Of a stretch of DNA of 64,000 bases, positions 1 through 10,589 are shown in pieces; within the stretch, counting starts at the first letter, position 1, and each line of letters begins with the position of its first letter. The notes below the pieces were generated by a model. The model saw nothing but the letters and a program-made list of their open reading frames with translations, was not told where the DNA came from and did not search any database. The position numbers and the translations under genes are program-made. Source of the DNA: Elysia chlorotica (taxonomy: Eukaryota > Mollusca > Gastropoda > Plakobranchidae); assembly GCA_003991915.1 (NCBI GenBank), contig RQTK01000077.1, positions 406,858 to 470,857 on the forward strand, read 5' to 3'.

Positions 1-1480
1 TTTTCCCTTTTTATACGAAACGTAATATCGCAATCAAACGATTTTATTAAACGAATTATGTATGTTTAAAGTTAAACACCTGACGAAATCACCTAGCTCT
101 CATACTACATTAGGTTTGCAACAAGTGTCTCAATATAATGAAAATAGATGAAAATTATTTATATTTAGGCCTACAATGATTTCCAATAGAAGTGAAGTGT
201 ATCTACGATCTAAATCAAATATTAAAAAAAAAATGTGTATTAAAAAAAAAAAAATTTTAATGCTGATATGTATATTGTTATATTGTAAACGTAAAGCATA
301 GACAATTTTACCCTTTGCATTAGCGAAAAAAAAAAATGATATAGCCACTAAAAAAACATCGAAACATCGCATCTAACATTATAATTATATTCTCGAGTTT
401 CAGCACTGATAAACTAGTTAATCACTTAATTTTAAGTTCAACTCAAGTGAATGACTGAAATTATAAACTACGCCTGAAAATCAATTAATGTGAATTATAT
501 TCAAGAGAAGAAAAAAATTTCTTAAAGAATTGTTAAATGCACAGTTACAGTATAAAATTATTTGGGGGAAAAATGTTGTTCATCTTAAAAGAGGATTCTC
601 GGTTATGCTTGACATTTTTTTATCTCATAAAAATATTTTCCTTTTTTCGACTGAAGCTAGGGAAACATGTCACTGATAGATGTCACTCCACAGTATACAC
701 ATTTGGGCTCTTTTTCTTCTTTTGAACCAGGGTAGCAGTTTTAAATAGCTAGTGCTGTGGAATGAAGAAGAGTGGTTCCAAGGTTCTTATAGTATACCAG
801 GTGACGTCCCTGGTTTTTTTGTTAAACTCTTCAAGAAATATAAGGGCCTTCATTTTAATCAAAAACTAATTCCTACAAACATATGTCCTCATAAAATTGT
901 CAAGCCATATATTTATTTTTATCAACATTTATTACTTTTTTTATTTTGTTTTCAAATTAGGACAGTTCTTATTGTAATGAAAATTGTATTGCTTAAGATC
1001 ATGTTTTGCTATGTGATCAGATAAAAAGCGTTGGGAGTAATAATCATTTTTATGGTTCAGGCGTTGTTAATATTAATTTGAATATTTAATCAACTAAGTT
1101 ATTTTTTATAATTAAAATTAAAGTTACGTTCAAACCAAATGTGCAAACAATCATTTTAATTTGAAACTTAAGAGGTAGAAATAATATAAATCTGTATATA
1201 ATATATACAGCATTGTCAGTAGAGTGCTTAACAAAAGGAGCATGCTATTAATAGAATTAATTACCTGTCGCGACTCAAGAGTTTCGAGCTGCTGCTCTCG
1301 TCAGGCGACTTGTTCTTTCTGTTTGACAGCAGAAAACGTTTTTTGAGGGTGCAGTGGGAAAAAAATTCCTTTCTTTAGTTTAGGATTGGTCTCTTCATGA
1401 GTATCTGGTACTTTTCCTCTAGGCACAGGTGACACACTTTTTTGGCTGGTGTGAATGGATTCACTTGTCTTACAATATCC
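1..1480. other. AT-rich DNA, nothing recognised
   Basis: No coding exon, RNA gene or repeat family could be recognised. The short open frames here have AT-driven composition, no recognisable domain and no splice context that links them. Confidence 0.5.
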
Positions 1481-1610
1481 TATTCTTGTATTAGAAGCGA
1501 ACCCTATAAGTTGCTTGATGCGCTGTCATTCTTGTATTAGAAGCCAACTCTATACATTTCTTGTACGGTGCCATTCATGTTATCGAAGCCAACCCTTCAC
1601 ATTTCGTATA
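1481..1610. repeat. Tandem repeat of about 47 bp, three copies
   Basis: The phrase CTTGTATTAGAAGC recurs near 1484 and 1530 and in diverged form (ATGTTATCGAAGCC) near 1573. Each copy is followed by a similar segment (AACCCTATAAG, AACTCTATAC, AACCCTTCAC). The period is about 46-47 bp. No coding signal is seen. Confidence 0.6.
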
Positions 1611-1824
1611 ACTCTGGCTCCTCTGTCCTGATTAGCATTGCGTTCTTTTATTGTTTGACTGGAAGCATCATATAAAATCTGCCTTCTGATGTTTGACTGT
1701 GTTTCCCATCAGTAAAAAGATAATACCTTTGAGCATGTAAGATTTGTAGGATACTTTTACCATATAGGTTGTACATTACTGTTCCTCTCTAATATTGCTT
1801 GCCATCTGTTGACTTGTTTTTTAA

Positions 1825-4044
1825 ACAAATTCAAAGCTAAATGACATTTCAAACTAAGAGCAAAATCACGCCTGAAAAAGACTTGGTAGAGAGAATAAAG
1901 AATGAAAAAGGAACTTATGATGACGATCAAAGCATGTAACAAACATTGAAATAACTTATCATGAATACCGGCGTAATAATATTTAGATATACAGCAGGTA
2001 CTCTCAGTAAGAATCAAAACCTCTCAGCCTAATTGTGAGAGGTATCTAAATCAAATGCTAGGGCCAACGCAGTGCTAGAATGAGCTGATCCAAATCTTTA
2101 ATGCGGGTTAACTTTAATTTCTAAAGACATCAGGGTGGGAAAGGACAACAACTTTTACTGTTGCTAACTGATCCTAAGAAATTGTAGCTTGTACTGAAAT
2201 GTCCACTTTAGTTGAGATCAGTGGACAATTAGCAGAATGGCATGTTAAATCCCAGTGGAAAACCATAACCAAAAGAAATTTCTAACACTTCGTTATTTTT
2301 TCTGTTCAATGTTGTTTTTTCCATAATTTTTCAAAGTTGTAGATCATTAAAACCTTATTACTCTTTACAGCAGTTCCAAACTTAGCCTAACACTTTAGAA
2401 ATGGGGTAGATCACTATAATGGTGTGTTGAAAAGCTCTCTGGAATCAAAAACTAGATGACAATTCACATGATCATTGTGCCCTACCGAATTGGAGTTGGC
2501 GTAGCATATATTTTAATGCCAAAGGATCCTGCACCAGTCTTAGGTTTACAAGTAAATGGGTCTTTGTCCAGTCTTTTATGTGGGCCTTTCCCTCTTCTTC
2601 CTTCCATCTGCCTGTTAGGATTGTAATTTTATACCAAGCGCAAAAACCTGTCTGAAAAAAAAAATTGGCAAAAGTAAATAAAGAGTAAAAAGAAACATTT
2701 TTAATAAAATGGCCATCAAAGCAAAAAAATCATTAAAATAAATTATCAGAAGTACCAGTGTACTGAACCATTATAATACAAAAGGCAGTTCCAATCTAAA
2801 GTAGTGGTGGACATCAACTATTTCCAACATTTCAAGACTTTGCTCAACATGTTAACAAAGATAGACATCATTATAACTTTTACTCTTTCAAGATTTCTAG
2901 ACTTAACATCTTAGCTGTGATAAAATCGTTAGAATTTTTTCTATCAATCATTTCTACACTTGCACCTCACCTTACAAATTTTAGAGGACAATATAATCTG
3001 TAACTCATCCAATATTTCTAGACGATGTTTTTTTCTTCTATCCACAACGCTCGTACATCAATCTTTCTCTCTGCTGCTGATTGTTTCTTTGTTCACTTAC
3101 TTAAATAGAAAACTAGATGACATTTTATAGCAAGTGAAAAATTGTGCCTGAAAAAGACTTGGCAAAATAAATGAGAAATAAGGCATAATAATAGGATGAC
3201 GATCAAAGCATGTAACAATTATTAATGAATTATCATAATGTACGTGTGACTGAAAATTATAAAAAATAAGGGTTGTTGATTTGAGTTGGTTTAACGTCCA
3301 ACATCAGAACTATATAGACTACAATGTGAATGGGCCCCAAGACTAACGTCTGACAATTTGTTGTGCTGCCACACACGAGACAGGGAGGGGATGCCATGAC
3401 TCCTGTCTCAGCAGGTCACATTATACTGACACCGACTCAACCAGTAAGGAGCGCAATCGCCAGGGCTCGTATCCGGACCTTTTGCGTCAAAAGCTGTGTT
3501 CTACCCCAGGATCACCGCCCCCCCTCCCTTATAAAAGATAAGAGATTCTCATTAAAACAGCGCGAAATATGGTTACAATCTTTTACCTATGCAACATTTC
3601 AAGACTTTGCCTAAGGTCTTAGCAGTGATAGAGATAACCATAATGTTTGCTCTCTCCTACTTTTCTAGACTTTGCTTCACATCTTACAAATGGGCACGGG
3701 TGACAATGTGTTTCACTCTATCCAACATTTCTAGACTTCGCCTAGAATCTTGGCAGTGACAAAGAATGTTATAATATTTTCTCTGTAAATCATTTCTTGA
3801 CTTTTTTCCACATCTTACCAATTGTCAGATCTAGTTTATTGTGCCCTCCCAGTTCGGGGTTCGCATGCCATATTTTTCCATGTCAAAAATGTTCTTTCTG
3901 TTTTTCTAACTGATTCTTTGTAGTGGCGTCACCGTTTGGTAGTCAGGAATATACATAAATGTTTATGGCTCTTAGTTTTACATCTGTTGAAATTTCTCTC
4001 GATATAAATAAATCCTTTAATTTCATAAATGTTGATTTTACTTG
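1825..4044. repeat. Nested tandem duplication, copy 1 plus a partial leading copy
   Basis: A block starting near 2009 (GTAAGAATC, CCTCTCAGCCTAATTG, AACGCAGTGCTA, ACTGTTGCTAACTGATCC) reappears in the same order from 4040. Within it, a segment with 'GCCTGAAAAAGACTTGG ... GACGATCAAAGCATGTAACAA' occurs near 1870 and 3150, with diverged versions near 2650. A still smaller motif (ATTTCTAGACTT plus ACATCTTA) recurs roughly every 70-80 bp. This is therefore a repeat inside a repeat. Copy 1 is longer than copy 2 partly because of a SINE at 3271-3528. No coding function is apparent. Confidence 0.75.
3257..3542 (-). mobile_element. tRNA-derived SINE (family A), full length with target-site duplication
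   Basis: The body is about 3271-3528 on the minus strand. It reads a tRNA-like head (GGGGTAGAAC, then GACGCAAAAGGTCC, then a decayed box B), a conserved middle (GTCGGTGTCAGTATAATGTG, GAGACAGGAGTCATGG, CTGTCTCGTGTGTGGCAGCA) and a tail ending GATGTTGGACGTTAAACC. The flanks TTATAAAAAATAAG (3257-3270) and TTATAAAAGATAAG (3529-3542) differ at one of 14 bases and are the target-site duplication. The corresponding site in the second copy of the surrounding duplication, near 5080-5095, has no insert. Insertion therefore followed the duplication, or the element was lost precisely, which is unlikely. Confidence 0.9.
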
Positions 4045-5665
4045 TAAGAATCAACACCTCTCAGCCTAATTGAGCAAGGCATCTAGTTCAAAAAGCTAGG
4101 GTCAACGCAGTGCTAAAGAGCTGCTCTAAATCTTTAATGCGGGTTAATGTTAATTTCTAAAGACATCATAGTGGGGAAGGACAACAACTTTTACTGTTGC
4201 TAACTGATCCTAAGAAATTGTAGCTCGTACCAGAATGTCCACTTGTTGGCGTGTCATATATTCCCATGCCAAAAGAATTCTGCGCCAGTGTGAGGGTCAC
4301 ATGTAGCTGGGCCCCTTTCCATTCTTTTATGTCGTTGCGCCACTTCATGCTGGGTCGACCTTTTTCATCTTCTTCCTTCCATTTTGCCTGTTAGGATTGT
4401 TATTTCATATCAAGTGCAAAAACCTGCCTGAAAAATAAACTTGGCAAAAAGTAAATGAAGAGTAAAAAGAAACATTTATAATTAGATGACCATCAAAGGG
4501 TATAAAACTCATTGAAATAAATTATTATGTGTACCGGTGTACTTAAACGTAATACATTTTTTAGGGCAGTCCCAATCAAACGCAGTGGTGGACATCATAT
4601 AATTCTTAACTCTATCCAAATTTTCAAGACTGCTTAACATTTTAACAGAGAGACATCATTATCACCTTTACTCTTCACATGATTTTTAAACTTTGCTTAA
4701 CATCTTAGCTGTGGTAAAATCATTGTTAGTCTTTGATCTATCAACCATTTTTACACTTGCCTCTCACAGTATAAGTTTCACAGGAGAATATAATATGTGC
4801 TTCATCCCATATTTCTTGACCCTGTTGTTTTTTTTTACTCCACAACACTGGTACATCAATGTTTCTCTCTGCTGCTGCTTGTTTCTTTCTTCACTAGCTT
4901 TCTGAAATAGAAAACTAGATGACATTTTATTATTAGTGCAAAATTGAGCCTGATAAAGACTTGGAAAAGTAAATGAAAAATAAGGCATTTATAATAATAG
5001 TATGGCAACCAAAGCCTGTGACAATATTATTATGAAATAAATTATCATAAGTATGAGGGTACTGAATATATAAAAATTATAATAGATTATAAGAGATTCT
5101 CATAAAAAGAGCGCTAACGATCATACAATAATTTAACTATGCAACATTTCAAGATTGTAACTAAGGTCTTAGCAGTGATAGAGATCACCATAATGTTTGC
5201 TCTCTTCAAATTTTCTAGATTTTACTTCACATCTTCCAAACAGGCACAGATGACAATATTTTTCACTCTATCCAACATTTGTAGACTTTCCCTAGCATTT
5301 TGGCAGTGACAGAGAATAGGGGCCTACTATAAATATTTTCTCTGTCCATTATCTCTTGACTTTCTTCACACCGTGCAAATTGTCAGGTCCAAGTTATTGT
5401 GCCCTTCGGGTTTGGCGTTTCATGTGTCCATGTCAAACAGTGTTATTCAGTTTTTTTGTAACTTCTTGCTAGCCGTCAAAAAACCCACATCTTGGAAGCT
5501 CCTAGATTTTAACTGATTCTTTGTAGAAAGTCCATGTTGCGTCACCGTATGGTAGTCAGGTATAATACATTTATAAATCTTTATTGGTCTTAGTATTAGG
5601 TCTGTTGAAAATATTCTTGACATGAATGTCCTATAAGTTCATAAACGATTTTACTTGTGCTATTC
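4045..5665. repeat. Nested tandem duplication, copy 2
   Basis: This collinear copy of 2009-4044 shares the CCTCTCAGCCTAATTG block, the GCAAAAACCTG block, the GACTTGG block and the terminal segment (GGTAGTCAGG, then TCTGTTGAAA, then GATTTTACTTGTG). It lacks the SINE. The offset drops from about 2,030 bp at the start to about 1,785 bp further in because of an indel. No gene was found. Confidence 0.75.
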
Positions 5666-5735
5666 TCAGAATTCTGATCTGCTATTTTTTATAGTTTGAC
5701 CATTACTGAATATTGATAAGAGATCTCTATAACGG

Positions 5736-5912
5736 CATAGTGGAGGGCAGCAGAAGCCGGAGACGCCCCAGAACGAAATAGAACGACAACATCGCAGAAT
5801 GGACGCGCTACTCGCTGGTGCAGTGCCAACGACTTGCGCAGGACAGATGTCAATGGAGGGCCATTGCAGACAACCTTCGCAAGGAAACGGCACCCGGATG
5901 ATGATGATGATG
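5736..5912 (+). pseudogene. LINE 3'-terminal fragment (C-terminus of the reverse-transcriptase ORF)
   Basis: The plus frame from about 5706 reads a basic stretch (SRSRRRPRTK), an in-frame TAG where these elements usually carry W, then NDNIAEWTRYSL, AQDRCQWRAIADNLRKE and a terminal stop. The pattern 'NI..WT ... A.DR..WR' is typical of the extreme C-terminus of non-LTR retrotransposon ORF2 proteins. It is followed by a (GAT)n/(ATG)n microsatellite tail, as expected for a LINE 3' end. The element is 5'-truncated and dead. The clade cannot be assigned by eye. Confidence 0.75.
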
Positions 5913-5914
5913 AA

Positions 5915-6190
5915 TATTGTTTTGCCGAGATATTGAAATGCTGAAACTGTTGAAATTGTTTTTCGTCTATTTCGATTTTAACTTGGACAGCATTCTGTTT
6001 ACTAACGACAATTATTTTGTTTTGTCCACGTTCATGTCAAGCCATTTTTGTTTACTATTACTCTTTACAAAATCAAACATTTTTGAAGGTCTTTCTTGCT
6101 GTTTGCTATCAGGGTGGTGTTGTCGACGTATAGAATACTATCTATATTTGTTCCATTGATATTAATTCCCCTTATGTGGTTTGATTCCAG
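5915..6190 (-). pseudogene. LINE reverse-transcriptase palm fragment
   Basis: On the minus strand from about 6175 downward, with one or two frame changes, the translation reads GININGTNIDSILYVDNTTL, IANSKKDLQK, then MNVDKTK and IVVSK. This is the reverse-transcriptase block around the catalytic YxDD motif (here YVDN) and the following N.KT motif. It ends abruptly at the (ATG)n tail of the plus-strand LINE fragment. It is degenerate and non-functional. Confidence 0.65.
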
Positions 6191-7470
6191 GAATATGTAC
6201 TAGATGTGTATATAATGAAGACGTATGGAGAAAGCGACGTGGAGTCTCACTCCACGTCGTATTTTTGCTGGTTCTGATAGTTTTCCGACTGTTATGGCAA
6301 CAATTTTATCCCAATACAACTTTTTTTTGGCTCGGAATCCAAATCGTCCCTTCAATGCCACGGGTTTTGTAACGCCCTGTGCCGGGAATAAGTTGCTATT
6401 TTTTTTTACCCGTAACTCGCTCTTTTGAAGTGATATCATTCTAAAGTTTTCTATGGGCACTCTTATCTACTTGTATCTATTCTTCTCTGAGAAGATGGCT
6501 GTTCCTAATCGTCACTATCATTGTCTGGATCTAGATCACAAGCGAACTGGAGCCAGAGCTATATCTAGATCCAGGTCTAGACCTTGGTCTAACACCCGAA
6601 GATCCTGGCCCTGGTTGATCTTCTTCATAATCCCTGGGAACTCTAGGAACAGTCAATTGATCTAAATCTAGCTCTAGATCTATTATTCTAAGTCTTCATC
6701 TTGTCTTTCTCCATCATATAAATCTTCATCATCACTGTGCCTATCATTCAAGACCTCTGAAAGAACTTGCAATGTTGACAAAAATCTCTTCTGAGCATCC
6801 TTGCAGAAATCGAAACCGAATCACTCTTCTCTCCATCCACGGAGAGGTATAAAAAAATTGTTACAAAAGAATCGCTGGGTTTTTTTTAAGGTCCAACGAC
6901 TTTCTAATGCAAGGGGAATAACTGTGGATTAGTGTATGACACTTCACTACATGATACAGTCATCTCCCGTTATAAGCAAGCCTTTAAAGTGATGACGAAA
7001 TTACACCGGAAAATGCACATAGAGTGTCAAATTTACCCGGAGAATTTGCGGGGTTAGGCATTGAAGAGATTTTCTTGAATTAGCTTGCTCTTTTTTCTTC
7101 CAAATATGATGGTGAGGAAGATTTTCAAGTGATGAGACCATAATTATACATAATTATTGTCCTGTGTTCTGAGCATTATTTTGATTTTTTGGGAATTGTA
7201 AAGACAGTAAAGAGTTCTGGAAATCACAGGGTAGGTGGCCGCTGTCATAAACTTCATTGTACAATTCTAATAGCTTCTCTGTGCTAAAAACCTTTAGGGG
7301 TACGCTTTAAAGGCCTCGTGCTTTATTGTTTTAGCGAATCTTATTGTTTCTTCCAACAAAACTACAGCACTGATTTGGGCTATATAGAGATATGTTTTCA
7401 TTCTTTATAAAACAACGACAGCACCAATGTAGGATGTAAAGAGGTCTCTTTTTATTCTTTGCTAGTTGAG
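6191..7470. other. No gene recognised; short hairpin and TCTAGA-rich stretch
   Basis: A perfect short hairpin, CGACGTGGAGT-CTC-ACTCCACGTCG, lies at about 6237-6261. At 6520-6690 the sequence is unusually rich in GATCTAGATC-type words. The open frames overlapping 6200-6460 on both strands match no family I recognise. The rest is unremarkable AT-rich DNA. Confidence 0.4.
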
Positions 7471-7595
7471 AACCCACGAAATTCGTGGGAATTGTGGGAT
7501 GGGCAAAACTGAAGGATTAAACTATAGATGAATTAGAACTGTGCTAACACTCAAAACGATATGTAACATCAGGAACTTAAATCGTTTTTACGAAG
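7470..7595. repeat. Dispersed repeat shared with 42.9 kb
   Basis: The run GCTAGTTGAGAACCCAC, then GGGCAAAACTGAAGGATTA, GAACTGTGCTAACACTCAAAA and ATATGTA parallels 42905-42985: ACTAGTTGGGAACCGAC, GGCTAAAGCTGAAGGATTA, GAAGTGTGCTGGAGCTCAAAA, TTATGTA. Order and spacing are similar, so these look like two old copies of one family. The family identity is unknown. Confidence 0.5.
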
Positions 7596-7689
7596 AGAAT
7601 TATGCACCAATTCTTTAATACACCCTTAGTAAACTTATACACCCCCCTCTTTTTGCGGTTTGATTGATAGTTGTAATCTTTTGCTTTGA

Positions 7690-7918
7690 CATTAATTTTT
7701 CACTCAAAACCTTTATCTTTGTTATAGGGAGGATTGTTCTGTTTCTTCGCTCCTTCAGCAACTCTGCTGGAGATTTTCAATTACTTTTGGATGTTGCGCT
7801 GTAGTTTATAATAGATCATTATTTGGGTCTTGATTGCTCTCTTTTGAATAGCCTCTTCACAGTCTGTACCTGTCGTTTGACTGCGGAAAGTTTGGGATGT
7901 TTGTTTGTGTTCAAAGTT
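7690..7918 (-). pseudogene. Ty3/gypsy integrase, region after the catalytic core
   Basis: Continuing the minus-strand reading past the core and across frame changes, the sequence gives KRQVQTVKRLFKRE, then a YSATS-like segment, then SPAELLKERRNRTILPIT. This matches the gypsy layout in which the last catalytic Glu region (ERAVQTVK) is followed by SPAELL..R..R..LP. Internal stops make it a pseudogene. Confidence 0.7.
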
Positions 7919-8180
7919 TCATTTTTGCGTAATGATTATGAAGGCTCTTGGTGAAAATTGAGGACCATTTTCTGAAACTAGCCAAATTGGCACTGCATGT
8001 CTGGCGAACGCAGTTTTCATGTGTTCATTTACATCTTTACTTTTGGTCGACTCTAGTTTGAAAACTTCAAGGACCTTTGAGTAACAGTCACAAATCCTCA
8101 GAAAATCTTTTCCATTGAAATTAAAACATACCACTAGCAATCTAAATCCATGGTTCATTAGAGACATTGTGTTTTTGTAG
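7919..8180 (-). pseudogene. Ty3/gypsy integrase catalytic core fragment
   Basis: The open frame reads FNFNGKDFLRICDCYSKVLE, then HMKTAFARHAVP, IWLVSENGPQFSPRAF. It matches the retroviral-type integrase core (rve fold): DYYSKFxEV around the first Asp (here CDCYSK), and the second Asp block FARHGIPxxxxSDNGPQFS, which here reads SENGPQFS, so the catalytic Asp has become Glu. The frame is open for 82 codons but disconnected from the zinc-binding part by a SINE and frame changes. Confidence 0.85.
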
Positions 8181-8185
8181 CGGTT

Positions 8186-8339
8186 CTCTTGCTTGTGCGA
8201 GTTGGTTTTTAACGTCCAGCATCAGCAGTATATAGGCTATTTTGTAAACGGGCCCCAAGACGGACGTCTGACAATTGTATCTGCTGCCACACACGAGACA
8301 GGGTGGGGATACCATGACCCCTGTCTCAGTCGGTCACAT
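8186..8339 (-). mobile_element. SINE family A, 5'-truncated, inserted in the integrase
   Basis: The minus strand carries the SINE middle and 3' end: ATGTGACCGACTGAGACAGG, CTGTCTCGTGTGTGGCAGCA, GTCAGACGTCCGTCTTGGGG, GTCCAGCATC-type tail and GTTAAAAACC. The tRNA-like head is absent; the homology stops at GGTCACAT near 8339. It sits between the integrase zinc-binding and core segments, so it landed after the gypsy element. Confidence 0.85.
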
Positions 8340-8399
8340 GTGCGTGTCTCTGTGTTTGACAGCTACCTCAGCTGGTGACTCTTCCAGCGATACCTCTTA

Positions 8400-8760
8400 G
8401 CATTCCTGACCAAAAATAGCACTCTTGGCTCTGCTCTGTGCTAGCTCTATTCCAAGGTGTCCCTTATGTATTATGTCTAGCATATTTTGATTCATTGTCT
8501 CTGGAATTATTTGCTGATCGCCTTTCAAAAGTAGAACATCACATTCTGTAATGTCTTCTCGGACAGCCCAAAACTGTTTAGGTTTGATTTCTTTTGGAAC
8601 CTTTCTGTTTGTGTTTTTGCCGTTCTTTTATCTGTAATTTGATTTTCTTCAGAGTCACGCCTGTTTCTTTTTTCTTTTTTATATTCTTCGGTGTAGCATA
8701 ACGTGTTTTAATCTCCGAATTAATAAAAGCTTGTACTTCTTCTTCTGGAATGTCAGGCTT
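8400..8760 (-). pseudogene. Ty3/gypsy integrase zinc-binding region and upstream linker
   Basis: The minus strand reads, with frame breaks, PKQFWAVREDITECDVLLLK, GDQQIIPETMNQNMLDIIHK, GHLGIELAQSRAKSAIF. This is the H2C2 zinc-binding segment that precedes gypsy integrase cores (IPxSLQxxML..IHxGHLGIEKxxxRAR). The N-terminal part (PDIPEEEVQAFINSEIK) matches the linker after RNase H. It is non-functional. Confidence 0.75.
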
Positions 8761-8779
8761 TCATAAATTTCTAGTTTCT

Positions 8780-9130
8780 GTTGCTTCCGACAACGTGTCT
8801 GACTGATTTTGTTCTGTCCCTTTCTTGTAGATAACTTCATGATAATATAATTGCTTTCTCAACAGAAATCTTTGAATTCCTGCTGGGTATTTATTAAATG
8901 ATTTTTAGTTATAGTCACTACATGCTTGTGGTCTATCATCTCTTTGACCTTTTTTCTATACACATATTGATGGAAGCGTTCTACTCGTAAGGCTAACACG
9001 ATTGCCAAGGTATTCTTTTCGATATGTGCGTAACATTGCTCTGCGCTCGTAAGACTCCTCGATGCTAAGCGACAGGTTTATCAATTTGCAACAGCACTGT
9101 CCTCAATCCATCCTTACTTTCAACACATAC
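8780..9130 (-). pseudogene. Ty3/gypsy RNase H region
   Basis: The minus strand reads, across frame changes, FDVQKPVTVVCVESKDGLRT, VLLQIDKPVA, then NTLAIVLALRVERFHQYVY, then an IDHKHV segment and SDTLSEA. This corresponds to the RNase H and connection domain of gypsy pol (DASxDGLGAVLLQ, EKExLAIVxAxxRFHxYVYG, TDHKPL, ADTLSRA). The DAS aspartate is lost (VES). Stops interrupt it. Confidence 0.75.
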
Positions 9131-9795
9131 TACTGTGACTGGTTTCTGCACATCAAAAAATGTTAACGTTGGACTTGATGGAATCGTTTCTTCTAGATGC
9201 TGTATCGCCGTTTTTCAGCTCTACAGATATAAAAAACTCTCTCTTAAAAGTTAAATCTGTCTTTCTCATCATTCTCTCTTTGACTGTTTGTGATCTTACT
9301 CCAACCACAATTCTATCGTTGGGCAAATAGTTGTCCAAAATTACAGTTCTGGCTGATCTTCTTCAGTTCTGTTAGATACTCGTCTATTTGTTCATTCTCT
9401 CTCTGAACTCTAGCATTGAACATAATATATCTTTCAAGCGTGAGATTTGTCTTTGACTTTCAGTATTCTTCAAACCTTTCAAGCAATGGTTCTACTTTCT
9501 TCTTCTTTTCCTCTTGAAAAGTCCACATTCCACGTATATTTTTCTCTTCTTTTGCTATAATATATAGTATTTCTTGCATTTCTCTTTCTCTCATTTATTT
9601 GTCATGGTCAAGTCTACATAGAGGATCGTGGGCTTCTCCCTTGTCCTCAATCTCTCAGCTAACTGCCCTCCTTATGTTTAAACAAAAGCGTATGACAAGG
9701 GGCCTGAATTTTAATGAAATGTCCTTTTTTTCAAGGGTGATAATAATTCAGTACTTTGACCAGGTTCAGGTTTTAACGGTTACTACCCTTTGACC
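9057..9795 (-). repeat. gag-RNase H junction unit A
   Basis: On the minus strand, gag-like sequence (VEPLLERFEEY, ERYIMFNARVQRENEQIDEY, LTELKKISQNCNFG, RIVVGVRSQTVKERM) runs straight into RNase H-like sequence (DVQKPVTVV) with no zinc knuckle, protease or reverse transcriptase between them. The unit begins and ends with sequence shared with the next unit (CTCGATGCTAAGCGACAGG at one end). The gag part resembles the retrotransposon gag (RETROTRANS_GAG) consensus of gypsy elements. Confidence 0.7.
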
Positions 9796-9799
9796 ACTT

Positions 9800-10565
9800 T
9801 AGTGTTAGACTTCTCGATGCTAAGCGACAGGTTTATCAATTTGCAACAGCACTGTCCTCAATCCATCTTTGCTTGCATCACATTCTACTGTAACTGGTTT
9901 CTGCACATTGACAACTTTTAACGTTGGACTTGGTGGACGCGTTTCTTTTAGATGCTGTGTCGCTGTTTTTCAGCTCTACAGCTATATAAAGCTCTCTCAA
10001 AAGTTACATGTCTCTCGCAGCATTCTCTTCCTTTGACTGTTGTCAGCTTACTCCAACCACAATTCTATCTTTGAGCAGTTCATCTTTTAGTTCTCCAAAA
10101 TTGCCGTTTTGACTAATCTACTTCAGTTTTTTTTACATATTCGTGGACGCGACACGGCAATAAGTCAGTAAGTCATTCGTCTATTTGTTCATCCTCTCTC
10201 TGAACTCTAGTGTTGAACTTATACTTTCAAGTGTTAGATTTGTCTTTGGCTTAAAGTATGTTTTAAACTTTTTAAGCAGTGGTTCTATTTTTCTCCTTTT
10301 CTTTTTCTTTAAAAGTCCATGTTCTATGCATATTTTTTCCTTCTTCTGCTATGATACACAGTATTTCTTGCATTTCTCTTTCTCTGATGTGTTTGTCATG
10401 GTCAAGTCTAAATAGAGGGTCATGGTCACATTTAATGTCCTCCATCTCTCAGTTAACTGCCTCCTTGTGTAAAAAAAATCATATGACAAGGGGTCTTGAA
10501 ATTTAATGACATTTTCTTTTTTTTTTCAAGGGTAATAATAATTCATTATTTTGACCAGGTTCTTG
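9800..10565 (-). repeat. gag-RNase H junction unit B
   Basis: This is a collinear second copy of unit A, about 754 bp away. It starts CTTCTCGATGCTAAGCGACAGG-like, carries the RNase H piece (ACTGTAACTGGTTTCTGCAC), the gag piece (ACCACAATTCTATCTTTGAG, CTCTCTGAACTCTAGTGTTG) and the same terminal GTTTTAA..TTACTGCCCTTTG segment. All frames are broken. Confidence 0.7.
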
Positions 10566-10589
10566 TTTTAAAGATTACTGCCCTTTGGC

